From: Sulfobacillus thermosulfidooxidans DSM 9293
GTDB taxonomy: Bacteria > Bacillota > Sulfobacillia > Sulfobacillales > Sulfobacillaceae
Length of the DNA: 64,000 bases
Direction: 5' to 3'
NCBI RefSeq assembly: GCF_900176145.1
Contig: NZ_FWWY01000001.1
Coordinates: forward strand, 3,205,011 to 3,269,010
Part shown: positions 9,574-18,496 of the stretch, one piece after another
How the letters are laid out: the number at the start of each line of letters is the position of its first letter
Position numbering within the stretch: the first letter of the stretch is position 1
Translations under genes and position numbers: made by a program
Notes under the pieces: model-generated
Told to the model about the DNA's origin: nothing
Database searches by the model: none
What the model saw: only the letters and a program-made list of their open reading frames with translations

Positions 9574-10911
9574 CTACGACTCTAAACCGGATTCCTGTTG
9601 GTAGGCTAAGTCAAGCAATTCCACTGTATGGACAACGTTCACGTGACGTTGATGTTTGTTTAACCCGGCTTTAATCTGCAAAAGGCAACCGGGATTGCCT
9701 AGAACCACTGTATCTACATCTGGCGGAATATCCGCGACTTTTTGATCCAATAGTTTTCCTGCCATGTCGGGATGGGTCAGATTATAAATCCCTGCACTCC
9801 CACAACAGCGGTCTGCATTGGGCATTTCTTCAAACTGGATTCCTGGAATGGATTGGATCAAGCGGCGGGGTTGCTGCCTAATTTTTTGTGCGTGGCATAA
9901 ATGACATGCATCATGATAGGTTACTGCACCCGATATGGAATGTTTGGGTGGCTCAAAGCCGGTTTCGACCAAAAATTCCGAGACATCCCGTACCTTGTTG
10001 GCGAATTGCGTTGCCAAATCATATTCCTCTTCAGAAAGTTCCTCAAATAAGTCGGGATATTCTTTCATGGCCGCCCCACACCCAGCCGAGTTAGTGATGA
10101 CGTAATCCACATCCGCTTCAAGAAAGGCACGGATATTCGTTCGGGCCAGAGACCGAGCCGTAAGCCTATCACCCGCATGCACATGCAAAGCACCGCAGCA
10201 GACTTGTTGAGTAGGCATCACAACTTCCCAACCATTATGTGCGACAACGCGTATCGTGGCCTCATTAATCGGTGACATGAGAGCATCCATGACACAGCCC
10301 GTAAGGAGTCCTACTCGGCCCTTGGGCGAGGTTTGAGGTGAAGTCACGGTGGGCCATGTTGTCAATGTCGGAGAGGACGGCGTAGGCAAAATATCTTCGT
10401 AATCCCGCAGGTGTTGGGGCAATAATTTGGTTATTTGGGTTTTGTGAGCGAGAGAACGCAAACCCGATCGGTGGTAGAATCGGAGGAATTTGCCAGCCCA
10501 CCTCAGTCGTTTCGGATAGGGAAACAGATGACGGAGGGTAAATTGCTGAACGCGGTTTAGCCGCCCGTGCTCTGTTTGCCAGGCATAAATTTGCCCGCGG
10601 GCATGTTCTATGAGATTGCCCACTTCCACTCCCGAAGGGCAGACGCTTTCACACGCCCGGCAATCCAAGCAGGTCATCACCGGATCAATGACAGCCTCAT
10701 CTAATGGAATATCGCCGAGAGCCGCTTGCTTGATCAAATACACGCGTCCTCGCGGGGAATGATTTTCATCGGATGATTGTTGGTACGTGGGGCAAACTTC
10801 CAGGCAAAAGCCACAGTGAACACATTTAGAATATTTATCGGGCTGAGGCGGCTCCGGATAACCAAATGCTGTTGCGCGCTCTTCATTCGTTGATACCAGT
10901 CTTTCTGCCAT
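9574..10911 (-). CDS. glcF: glycolate oxidase iron-sulfur subunit GlcF
   Basis: A 445-residue protein with two N-terminal [4Fe-4S] motifs, CVHCGFCLEVCP (residues ~31-42) and CLDCRACESVCP (~82-93). These are followed by two cysteine-rich CCG domains (VCCGALHVHAGD and RCCGSAGIYNLTHPDMAGK), the hallmark of heterodisulfide-reductase-like electron carriers. It accepts electrons from the flavin subunits GlcD/GlcE at the membrane. The start codon is two bases after the glcE stop, so the two genes are translationally coupled. A gap of about 180 bases separates it from glcD. Confidence 0.94.
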   Translation of the reverse strand: MAERLVSTNEERATAFGYPEPPQPDKYSKCVHCGFCLEVCPTYQQSSDENHSPRGRVYLIKQAALGDIPLDEAVIDPVMTCLDCRACESVCPSGVEVGNLIEHARGQIYAWQTEHGRLNRVQQFTLRHLFPYPKRLRWAGKFLRFYHRSGLRSLAHKTQITKLLPQHLRDYEDILPTPSSPTLTTWPTVTSPQTSPKGRVGLLTGCVMDALMSPINEATIRVVAHNGWEVVMPTQQVCCGALHVHAGDRLTARSLARTNIRAFLEADVDYVITNSAGCGAAMKEYPDLFEELSEEEYDLATQFANKVRDVSEFLVETGFEPPKHSISGAVTYHDACHLCHAQKIRQQPRRLIQSIPGIQFEEMPNADRCCGSAGIYNLTHPDMAGKLLDQKVADIPPDVDTVVLGNPGCLLQIKAGLNKHQRHVNVVHTVELLDLAYQQESGLES

Positions 10912-10913
10912 GG

Positions 10914-12251
10914 TTAGATCCCTCCGACAAATATTCCCGGATTGAACAGATGCTGCGGATCATACTGATCCTTTACTAACTGCATAAGTTCTAATGCCCC
11001 ATCTTGGAGACGAGGACTGTAAAAAACCTCAATACCGTGGCGTACTGCCAGTGGAGCCTTTTCAATAACCAACGTGCCCTGCTGGGATTGAACCCATTGG
11101 CGAAGACGAGTCAGGGCGCGTTTGGCCTCGTCAACATGCTCAGTTTTGAGAAACAAACGTCCGATGCCCTCGGGTAAAGTCACCGAGATATGTGAGGTTA
11201 TATCGTGATCAGCCTTCAGTTGGTGTTGAATATTAGAAGCCAGTGATGCGATATGGGCCGGTTGTGTCTGTAAGCGCAGAACGATGGAAGCGGCACCAAG
11301 AATCCGCCGGTACTCCCGCCAAAAATCGTCGACCTCTAAAGGCCCTATGACTTGCAATGACTGTCCAGCCAGCTGATAGAGCGTGTCACGCTGAAAACGA
11401 GCTGAGGCTTCATTTTCATCACTCCCAATGATTAACGTCCATGGCGAGGACGTCGCCGTGTTCCCCGGTAACAACGGTATCTCTCCCATTAATTCAAAAC
11501 AGGCGGGAATCAAGGATGAGTCCATAATGGCACGTTGCCAGCTGATAATTTCGTTAAGAGTCCCCGGCAAAGCGCAAAGTTCGCGGTAGCGCGGAATCGG
11601 CTTCACTTTCAAGGTGCACTGGGTAATAATCCCTAAAGTACCCAAAGATCCGATAAACAACTTGCTGAGATCATAGCCAGCAACATTTTTGACGACATGG
11701 CTTCCCATTTTGACCGCAGTCCCGTCGCCCAATACCACCCGAAGGCCCGTAACCATGTCGCGAAGCGTGCCATAATGCGCACGATAAGGTCCCGATTTAG
11801 CCGTCGCTACAATCGCGCCAATGGTCGTGGTCTCTTCATCGCACACGGGATCAAGTGCTAACATTTGTCCTTCTTGAGCCAGGATATGTTGGAGCTTGTG
11901 TAATGTCATGCCCGCTTCGACCGTAATCAGCATATCTTCCGGAGCATAATGAATAATGTTTTGGAGATTGTGGGTATCGAGAACAATTACAGGCCTTTGC
12001 CTGGGAATATTGCCGTAAGACCCCATCGCGCCACCCCCACTAGGAGTCATTCGCCACCCTTGGGTCCGGGCCATCTGGACAATTTGCATAATCTCACTTT
12101 CTGAGGACGGCAATACTCTAATGAATGACCAAACCTGTTCTTCTTCATTCCCATCATTAACGAACTGTTCGATTCGAACACGAGAGGAGCTGAGAACCCG
12201 TTCTAGACGATTCGCTATTATTCGCAAATCATTGCGTGTGAATCTGTCCAT
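10914..12251 (-). CDS. glcE: glycolate oxidase second FAD subunit GlcE
   Basis: A 445-residue FAD-binding protein and first gene of the glc operon. The N-terminal PCMH domain has SGGGAMGSYGN (residues ~71-81), GAIVATAKSGPYRAHYGTLRD and GYDLSKLFIGSLGTLGIIT. The C-terminal GlcE-like part ends in DPQHLFNPGIFVGG. I prefer ATG 12251 over GTG 12257 because AAAGGG lies seven bases before the ATG but only one before the GTG. At 445 residues it is longer than E. coli GlcE (about 350), which is common in Gram-positive versions. Function is as in GlcD: flavin-dependent oxidation of glycolate. Confidence 0.9.
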   Translation of the reverse strand: MDRFTRNDLRIIANRLERVLSSSRVRIEQFVNDGNEEEQVWSFIRVLPSSESEIMQIVQMARTQGWRMTPSGGGAMGSYGNIPRQRPVIVLDTHNLQNIIHYAPEDMLITVEAGMTLHKLQHILAQEGQMLALDPVCDEETTTIGAIVATAKSGPYRAHYGTLRDMVTGLRVVLGDGTAVKMGSHVVKNVAGYDLSKLFIGSLGTLGIITQCTLKVKPIPRYRELCALPGTLNEIISWQRAIMDSSLIPACFELMGEIPLLPGNTATSSPWTLIIGSDENEASARFQRDTLYQLAGQSLQVIGPLEVDDFWREYRRILGAASIVLRLQTQPAHIASLASNIQHQLKADHDITSHISVTLPEGIGRLFLKTEHVDEAKRALTRLRQWVQSQQGTLVIEKAPLAVRHGIEVFYSPRLQDGALELMQLVKDQYDPQHLFNPGIFVGGI

Positions 12252-12622
12252 AGTCACGCCCTTTAAATGTTGTCAGATGAAGAATAAGAGTGCATGTGTG
12301 TGTTTTAGTGAACATACTGTTCTCTGTCTTTAAGATGGTCCTATTTTATCTAACAATTTGAATTCTTGGCAATGAAAAAATGTTTTGGCGAATAAAATGC
12401 GAAAAAGTTAATGCCTAATAACCGTTATCACCGTCAACACCAAAGGTTTTATCCTCAGACCCGACACGTGACCGGCAAAATGAGTTCGGCCAAGAATTTA
12501 CAACAATGCGCGAGGAATATGGGAGGTCATGAGGGTCACCATATGCTATGATTTGTACTAACAACGAGTTTGTCATAATCTGGTTATGTACCGGGGGGTA
12601 CGACCATTCCAAATGGAGTGAC
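12252..12622. other. divergent promoter region between glcE and the ABC exporter
   Basis: About 370 bases without a supported gene. The part next to glcE is A+T-rich. A GTACC/GGTAC inverted repeat (12587-12591, 12597-12601) lies 21 bases before the exporter's start and could be an operator. No adjacent regulator gene is seen. Confidence 0.35.
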
Positions 12623-14359
12623 ATGATGACACGGCTATTAAAAATATTGCGTCCAGCATGGTTCTCCATCAGTTTGATTATCATTTTTACGTTTTTGCAG
12701 ACCTTATCTACCTTATACTTACCGCGACTCATGGCAAATATGGTGGACCAAGGTGTCGTCAAAGGGAATATGTCCGATATTTTTACAGTGGGAACTATGA
12801 TGTTGATCGTCACGCTGTTGGCAGCGGTCTTCTCTATTATCGCGGGATATTTGGCGTCGAAAACCTCCGCAGAATTCGGGCGCATTGTACGGGGCCAACT
12901 TTTTCGCCATGTGGAGTCATTAATGCCGCACGACTTTGACCAATTCGGAACCTCCTCCTTGATCGTGCGCTCAACCAACGATGTCATGCAAGTGCAGCAA
13001 TTTGTCAATATGCTGCTTCGCATGATGGTGATTGCTCCCCTCATGGCTGTGGGCGGCATCATAATGGCTGTCACCACCAATGCCAAATTATCGGTAATTC
13101 TGCTTGTGGTATTACCTCTTTTAGCGGTGGGAGTTTATCTCATTTTGAAACACGGTCTTGTTTTGTTTCACTTGATGCAACAGAAGGTCGATGTGTTAAA
13201 CCGTATTGTTCGCGAGAATTTGATGGGAGTGCGGGTGATTCGGGCTTTTAACCGGGACCCTTATGAACAGTCTCGTTTTGAACGTGTTAACGGAGATTTG
13301 ACCCAGGTTTCGATTCGGGTTTATGCGTTAATGGCATTATTCATGCCATTGGTGATGCTGATGATAAACTTATCGACCGTGGCGATTTTGTGGTTTGGCG
13401 GACGAGAAGTGGTCATAGGCACACTGCAGGTAGGCAATTTGATGGCTTTCATTCAATATGTCACCCAAATTATGTTTTCGATTATGATGGTATCGGCCAT
13501 GTTTTTTATGATTCCCCGAGCGCAAGCATCGGCTGCGCGGATCACTGAGGTACTGAACCTCGTCCCGTCGGTAACCAATCACGATGATACGATGATTCCC
13601 ACACTGACGACTTCCTCATCACCCCCATTAATTTTCGATAGGGTGTCTTTTCGCTATCCGGGAGCCGAAGATATGGTTTTGTCTCATCTTTCCTTTGACG
13701 TTCCGTCCGGCCAACTTACGGCGATTGTGGGAGGAACAGGATCCGGCAAGACGGCTTTATTAAATCTCATTCCGCGGTTCTTTGATGTAAGTGAGGGAGC
13801 TATATTATTACATGGTGTAGACATCCGTAACCTTCCTCAACAATTTGTGCGGTCCAAAATTGCGTATGTGTCCCAAAAAGCCGTGATCTTTTCTGGAACT
13901 ATTGCCGACAATATTCGTTTTGGTAACCCCGAGGCTTCCGATGAGGACGTTGAAGAAGCCACTCGAATTGCACAAGCCCTCGAATTTATTCAGCGGCTTC
14001 CTGACGGTTTTCAGTCGCTCGTCACCCAAAATGGGAATAACTTGTCGGGAGGTCAGAAACAACGACTGGCGATTGCCCGAGCCCTGGTGAAAAAAGCAGA
14101 CATTTATCTATTTGACGATAATTTTTCAGCTCTCGACTACCAAACCGATCGGCGACTCCAAGAGGCCTTACGCGAATACTTGCAAGATGCTGCTATAATT
14201 GTCGTTTCCCAACGAGTACAGACTGTGATGGATGCTGATCAAATTCTGGTTCTTGACAAGGGGCAAATTGTTGGCCGTGGTCGACATGAAACCCTTATGC
14301 AAAGTTCTTTGGTTTATCAGGAATTTGTTCGTTCACAATTGTCAGAGGAGGCTAGTTGA
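12623..14359 (+). CDS. heterodimeric ABC exporter, subunit with degenerate ATP site
   Basis: A fused transmembrane-ATPase half-transporter of about 578 residues. Two ATGs in tandem (12623, 12626) follow GGAG; the second has the better spacing. Six membrane segments occupy residues ~15-300, and the nucleotide-binding domain follows. Walker A GGTGSGKTA is near residue 370 and the signature LSGGQ is near 473. In Walker B (YLFDDNFSALD, ~493) the catalytic glutamate is aspartate, and the H-loop histidine is glutamine (VVSQR, ~527). This combination is known for the degenerate-site subunit of heterodimeric exporters such as BmrC/BmrD, LmrC/LmrD and TM287/TM288. It overlaps the partner gene by one base. 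Likely a multidrug or lipid-type exporter; substrate unknown. Confidence 0.9.
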   Translation: MMTRLLKILRPAWFSISLIIIFTFLQTLSTLYLPRLMANMVDQGVVKGNMSDIFTVGTMMLIVTLLAAVFSIIAGYLASKTSAEFGRIVRGQLFRHVESLMPHDFDQFGTSSLIVRSTNDVMQVQQFVNMLLRMMVIAPLMAVGGIIMAVTTNAKLSVILLVVLPLLAVGVYLILKHGLVLFHLMQQKVDVLNRIVRENLMGVRVIRAFNRDPYEQSRFERVNGDLTQVSIRVYALMALFMPLVMLMINLSTVAILWFGGREVVIGTLQVGNLMAFIQYVTQIMFSIMMVSAMFFMIPRAQASAARITEVLNLVPSVTNHDDTMIPTLTTSSSPPLIFDRVSFRYPGAEDMVLSHLSFDVPSGQLTAIVGGTGSGKTALLNLIPRFFDVSEGAILLHGVDIRNLPQQFVRSKIAYVSQKAVIFSGTIADNIRFGNPEASDEDVEEATRIAQALEFIQRLPDGFQSLVTQNGNNLSGGQKQRLAIARALVKKADIYLFDDNFSALDYQTDRRLQEALREYLQDAAIIVVSQRVQTVMDADQILVLDKGQIVGRGRHETLMQSSLVYQEFVRSQLSEEAS

Positions 14360-16290
14360 TGGCTGATCAGAACCGTCCCCGCCCCTTTATGCCTTTGATT
14401 GGCTCTGGCGGACATGGTTGGGGTCAAAATTTCGCCATTTCCAGAGAAAAACCACAACACTTTCGTGCGACGCTCATGCGTTTGATGACCTATTTGCTGC
14501 CTTATAAATGGGCACTGACCTTTGTTATGCTCAGCAGCATTATCGGAACGCTATTTTCGATTTTTGGACCCCGTATTATGGGAATTATCACCACGCAGTT
14601 ATACCAAGGTTTTTTGCATAAAATGCACGGTCTACCCGGAATCAATTTTATGGTCATTGAACATTGGCTGTTTATTTTATCCGCCCTCTATGTTATCAGC
14701 GCGCTATTCAACTATCTTCCCAGGTATTTGATGGCCCATGTGACGCAGAAATCAGTTTTTGATCTCCGTCAGCAATTGGATCACAAACTGTCGCGACTTC
14801 CGGTCAGCTATTTTGACACCCATCCGCATGGTGATATATTAAGCCGGTTTGTCAACGATTTTGACAATATTAGCAGTACCTTACAGCAATCCTTAACCCA
14901 AATAATTCAAGCGTTAATCACCTTTATTGGGGTCATCGTGATGATGCTTACAATAAGCCCACTCATGACCCTCACAGTCTTTTTAACCTTGCCATTGAGT
15001 TTTTATTTTACTCGCATCATTGCTAAACGCGCTCAGAAATATTTTGCCTTACGACAAAGCATTCTTGGGCAACTCAATGGACACATTGAAGAAATGTATA
15101 CCGGACATCACGTAATCAAAGCCTTTGCCCGCGAGCACGACGCGATTCGCCATTTCGACGAAGTCAATGAACAATTATATGAAGCGAGCTGGAAAGCCCA
15201 GTTTATGACCAGCATTATCATGCCTCTCATGACCTTCATCAGTAATCTTGGCTATGTCTTTGTGAGTGTTACAGGGGCCATATTAGTAACCCAACGGCGA
15301 CTACAAATTGGCGATATTTTGGCATTTATCCAGTATGCTCGTCAGTTTTCCCAACCCATTAATCAACTCTCGGGAATTTCTAATGTGATTCAGTCGACGA
15401 TGGCATCCGCCGAACGCGTCTTTGATTTGCTCGATGCGCCAGAAGAATCCTCTTTATCCTCTTTATCCTCTTTGTCCTCTTTGACGGAGATCACCTCAGT
15501 AAACCCTATTCAAGGTCATGTACAATTTGATCACGTGAGTTTTGGCTACACACCCCATCACCTCATTATCCAGGATTTCACCTTAGATGTGGAACCGGGA
15601 CAAATGATTGCCATCGTTGGCCCGACCGGAGCCGGGAAAACCACCGTGGTGAATTTATTAATGCGGTTCTACGACGTCACTCAAGGTAGCATTCGCATCG
15701 ATGGCATAGACATTCGTCACATGGGCCGGGATGATCTGCACCAGCTGCTGGGGATGGTCTTGCAAGATACCTGGTTATTTCATGGCACCATTCGTGAAAA
15801 TATTGCCTACGGTAAACCAGGCGCTCCGGATTCCGCCATTATAGCCGCGGCCCAGCAGGCGCAAGCCGATCATTTCATTCGCACCCTTCCCCAAGGCTAT
15901 GATACCGTGTTAAACGAGGAGGCCATCAATATTTCGGGAGGACAAAAACAGTTATTGACCATCGCCCGAGCCATTTTAGCTGATCCCCCGATCTTGATAT
16001 TGGACGAGGCAACGAGCAATGTCGATACCCGCACGGAGCTGCTTATTCAACGGGCGATGGATCAATTACTTAAAGGTCGAACGAGTTTTGTTATTGCCCA
16101 TCGCCTTTCCACGATTCACCATGCCGATCGCATTGTGGTCATGAATGCGGGCAGTATTGTCGAACAGGGTACACACCACGAGTTGCTACGCCGGCGGGGT
16201 TTTTACTGGGATCTTTATCACAGTCAATATCAGACTGCCCCTTCCTCCCTAACCTCTTCTAGCCCCGGCACCTCAACCGAGGCCTTTTAG
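14359..16290 (+). CDS. heterodimeric ABC exporter, subunit with canonical ATP site
   Basis: The 643-residue partner of the preceding gene. ATG 14359 shares a base with the upstream TGA and follows AGGAGG. Six transmembrane helices are followed by an ATPase domain with intact Walker A GPTGAGKTT (~421), signature ISGGQ, Walker B LILDEATSNVD (~543) and H-loop IAHRLST (~579). A low-complexity linker of four SSL triplets joins the membrane and ATPase domains (DNA repeat at 15448-15483). It pairs with the degenerate subunit to form one export pump in the cytoplasmic membrane. Its 3' end overlaps the 3' end of the convergent acetyl-CoA synthetase gene by four bases. Confidence 0.92.
   Translation: MADQNRPRPFMPLIGSGGHGWGQNFAISREKPQHFRATLMRLMTYLLPYKWALTFVMLSSIIGTLFSIFGPRIMGIITTQLYQGFLHKMHGLPGINFMVIEHWLFILSALYVISALFNYLPRYLMAHVTQKSVFDLRQQLDHKLSRLPVSYFDTHPHGDILSRFVNDFDNISSTLQQSLTQIIQALITFIGVIVMMLTISPLMTLTVFLTLPLSFYFTRIIAKRAQKYFALRQSILGQLNGHIEEMYTGHHVIKAFAREHDAIRHFDEVNEQLYEASWKAQFMTSIIMPLMTFISNLGYVFVSVTGAILVTQRRLQIGDILAFIQYARQFSQPINQLSGISNVIQSTMASAERVFDLLDAPEESSLSSLSSLSSLTEITSVNPIQGHVQFDHVSFGYTPHHLIIQDFTLDVEPGQMIAIVGPTGAGKTTVVNLLMRFYDVTQGSIRIDGIDIRHMGRDDLHQLLGMVLQDTWLFHGTIRENIAYGKPGAPDSAIIAAAQQAQADHFIRTLPQGYDTVLNEEAINISGGQKQLLTIARAILADPPILILDEATSNVDTRTELLIQRAMDQLLKGRTSFVIAHRLSTIHHADRIVVMNAGSIVEQGTHHELLRRRGFYWDLYHSQYQTAPSSLTSSSPGTSTEAF
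15448..15483 (+). repeat. 9-bp tandem repeat (four copies) in the exporter linker
   Basis: Four tandem copies of TCCTCTTTA/G encode (Ser-Ser-Leu)x4 between the membrane and ATPase domains. Because the unit is nine bases, copy-number change keeps the frame and would only change linker length. Confidence 0.9.
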
Positions 16291-18254
16291 CTGTCATCTG
16301 TTTGTAAGTGGATCGCCTCTTGTAGTTGAGCCACTAATGTATCCACAATTTCGGGATTTTCCATGCCCGTGCGATCCCCTTCAGCCCGGCCTGTTGTCAC
16401 AATCTCTTTCAGGAGACGACGCACAATCTTCCCACTACGGGTTTTGGGCATCGCGTCAATAACATAAACCTGAGCGGGTCGCGCAATAGATCCGATTTGC
16501 TGGCTGATTTGCTCCCCAACTTTGGCATTCCAGTTTTCCTGTTTTAAAGAATTATCGCGTAGGGTGACAAACGCGACGGGCACTTGGCCCTTCAGGGTGT
16601 CATCGACTCCAATGACTGCGGATTCAGCAACCCCCGGTAATTGGAGGATCACACTTTCCATTTCCATGGTGGACAGCCGGTGAGCGGCCACATTAATCAC
16701 ATCATCAATGCGTCCCAAAACCCAAAGATGACGGTTTGAATCCTCAACGGCTGTATCAAAGGTGTTATAACGTCCGGGATATTGGCTAAAGTACTGCGTG
16801 TAATATCGTTCGCGATTTCCCCAAATCCCCCGCGTTAAGGCAGGAAAGGGCTGCGTTAACACTAATGTGCCGGCCGTGTTCAACGCCTCGGGTTCCCCAT
16901 TCGCGTTGACAATTTGATAGGCATGACCGGGTAAGGCCGGACCACACGATCCCGGTTTCATGGCGGTGACCCCGGCAATTCCCGAAGCCCAGGCACTGCC
17001 CGTTTCACTTTGTCCGTAAGTATTATTAATATCAACCTGACCCGATCCGAGGTGTTGACGCACCCACTGCCATGTATTGGCATCTAGTGGCTCACCGACC
17101 AATCCAATAAGCTGGAGAGTGTCTAACGCATATTCATGGGCTAAAGATTCGCCAAAACGTGCGAGCATCCGTAACCAAGTGGGAGCCGTAAAGATTTTGG
17201 TCACTTGATTGTGAGACAAAATTTGATAGAAATGGGCAGGCGTCGGATAATCCATAGCGCCCTCATAGACGATCATACTCGCCCCGTGAGCTAAACCGCC
17301 TACCAACTCAAAAATTGGAAACGTGAGCCATCCCGTATCAGCGGTACACCAATAGACATCATTCTCACCCAAATCCAACGTAAATTTCACATTGTGGTAA
17401 GCGCCCACAAGGAAACCGGCTCCACTATGAATGAGTCCTTTGGGTTTCGATGTGGTTCCTGACGTATAAATAATAAAACCGGGTTGGTTTGCTTCGATCG
17501 GAAGAGGATCCTGGTAGGTGGTCACATCATGCAAAATATCATCCCAAAATATATCACGAGGTCTCGTCATGGTGATTGCCGTGTTGGCCCGTCGGATAAC
17601 AATAACATGTTCAACACTGTCAATCCGTTCCACAATCCTATCCAACGTTTGTTTTAAGGGAATGATGCGTCCCCTGCGGTAAGTGCCGTCGGCTGTAATA
17701 ATAATGCGGGGTTTTGTTTCAACTAGCCGATCATACAATGCTTCTTGGGAAAACCCCGAGAAGATAATGTTGTAAATCGCGCCAATACGATAACATGCAT
17801 GGACCGCCGCAAATGTTTCAAGCAAATTCGGGAGAAAAATGGCCACAACATCACCGGGTTGAATCCCCTGTTGCCGTAAAAAAGATGCCATTCTTGCCGT
17901 TTGATCTAATAACTGGCTATAAGTCCATGTTTTTTCCTCACCGGTTTCGCTGATCCATTTCAAGGCTTGGCGATGAGGATGGCGCTGTGCGTGACGATCG
18001 ATGCAGTTGGCGCTGACATTAAGATATCCGTTTTTAAAAAATTCAAAGTTTGGTAATTCTCCTTGCATATCCGCATGCCACATCTGATCCCATACCAGTT
18101 CTTGAGCCACAGTTGCCCAATAAGCTCCGACATGTTCAATCGAACGCTGATAAAAGGCTGGGTAGTCTTTTTCCGAAGAAATCGGCAAGCGAGACGATGG
18201 GCGGTAGCTCGGAGCAATCAGGGGAACATCGGTTAACGAAAATGACGATCCCAT
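16287..18254 (-). CDS. acsA: acetyl-CoA synthetase (AMP-forming acyl-CoA synthetase)
   Basis: A 655-residue adenylate-forming enzyme that converts acetate, ATP and CoA to acetyl-CoA. ATG 18254 is preferred over 18269 because GGAGAGGATAGG lies immediately before it. An N-terminal ACAS domain is followed by the AMP-binding core IIYTSGTTSKPKGLIHS (residues ~262-278), NNTYGQSETGSAW, and the C-terminal lysine motif KTRSGKIVRRLLKEI with the catalytic lysine that is often regulated by acetylation. Length matches AcsA/PrpE (about 630-660). Propionate or another short acid is possible as substrate. The gene stands alone; its stop overlaps that of the convergent ABC exporter. Confidence 0.9.
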   Translation of the reverse strand: MGSSFSLTDVPLIAPSYRPSSRLPISSEKDYPAFYQRSIEHVGAYWATVAQELVWDQMWHADMQGELPNFEFFKNGYLNVSANCIDRHAQRHPHRQALKWISETGEEKTWTYSQLLDQTARMASFLRQQGIQPGDVVAIFLPNLLETFAAVHACYRIGAIYNIIFSGFSQEALYDRLVETKPRIIITADGTYRRGRIIPLKQTLDRIVERIDSVEHVIVIRRANTAITMTRPRDIFWDDILHDVTTYQDPLPIEANQPGFIIYTSGTTSKPKGLIHSGAGFLVGAYHNVKFTLDLGENDVYWCTADTGWLTFPIFELVGGLAHGASMIVYEGAMDYPTPAHFYQILSHNQVTKIFTAPTWLRMLARFGESLAHEYALDTLQLIGLVGEPLDANTWQWVRQHLGSGQVDINNTYGQSETGSAWASGIAGVTAMKPGSCGPALPGHAYQIVNANGEPEALNTAGTLVLTQPFPALTRGIWGNRERYYTQYFSQYPGRYNTFDTAVEDSNRHLWVLGRIDDVINVAAHRLSTMEMESVILQLPGVAESAVIGVDDTLKGQVPVAFVTLRDNSLKQENWNAKVGEQISQQIGSIARPAQVYVIDAMPKTRSGKIVRRLLKEIVTTGRAEGDRTGMENPEIVDTLVAQLQEAIHLQTDDS

Positions 18255-18496
18255 TCCTATCCTCTCCATATCATAAATTTCTTATTATTCTATCATTATA
18301 AGAAATTGGACACTATAGGAGAAAATATTTTCGGACCATTCTGTCATCCCAAAAGAATCTCTTATCGCCTATCGTTCTGGTTACTAGGCCTCAACGGATA
18401 ATCTTAGCCCAAAAGCTGATGAATAACATTTGTGACTGGGACGAGGCCTGGGACGTGCAAGGCCCATAACCCCGTCCTGTTTCAAAAAATGGCCCA

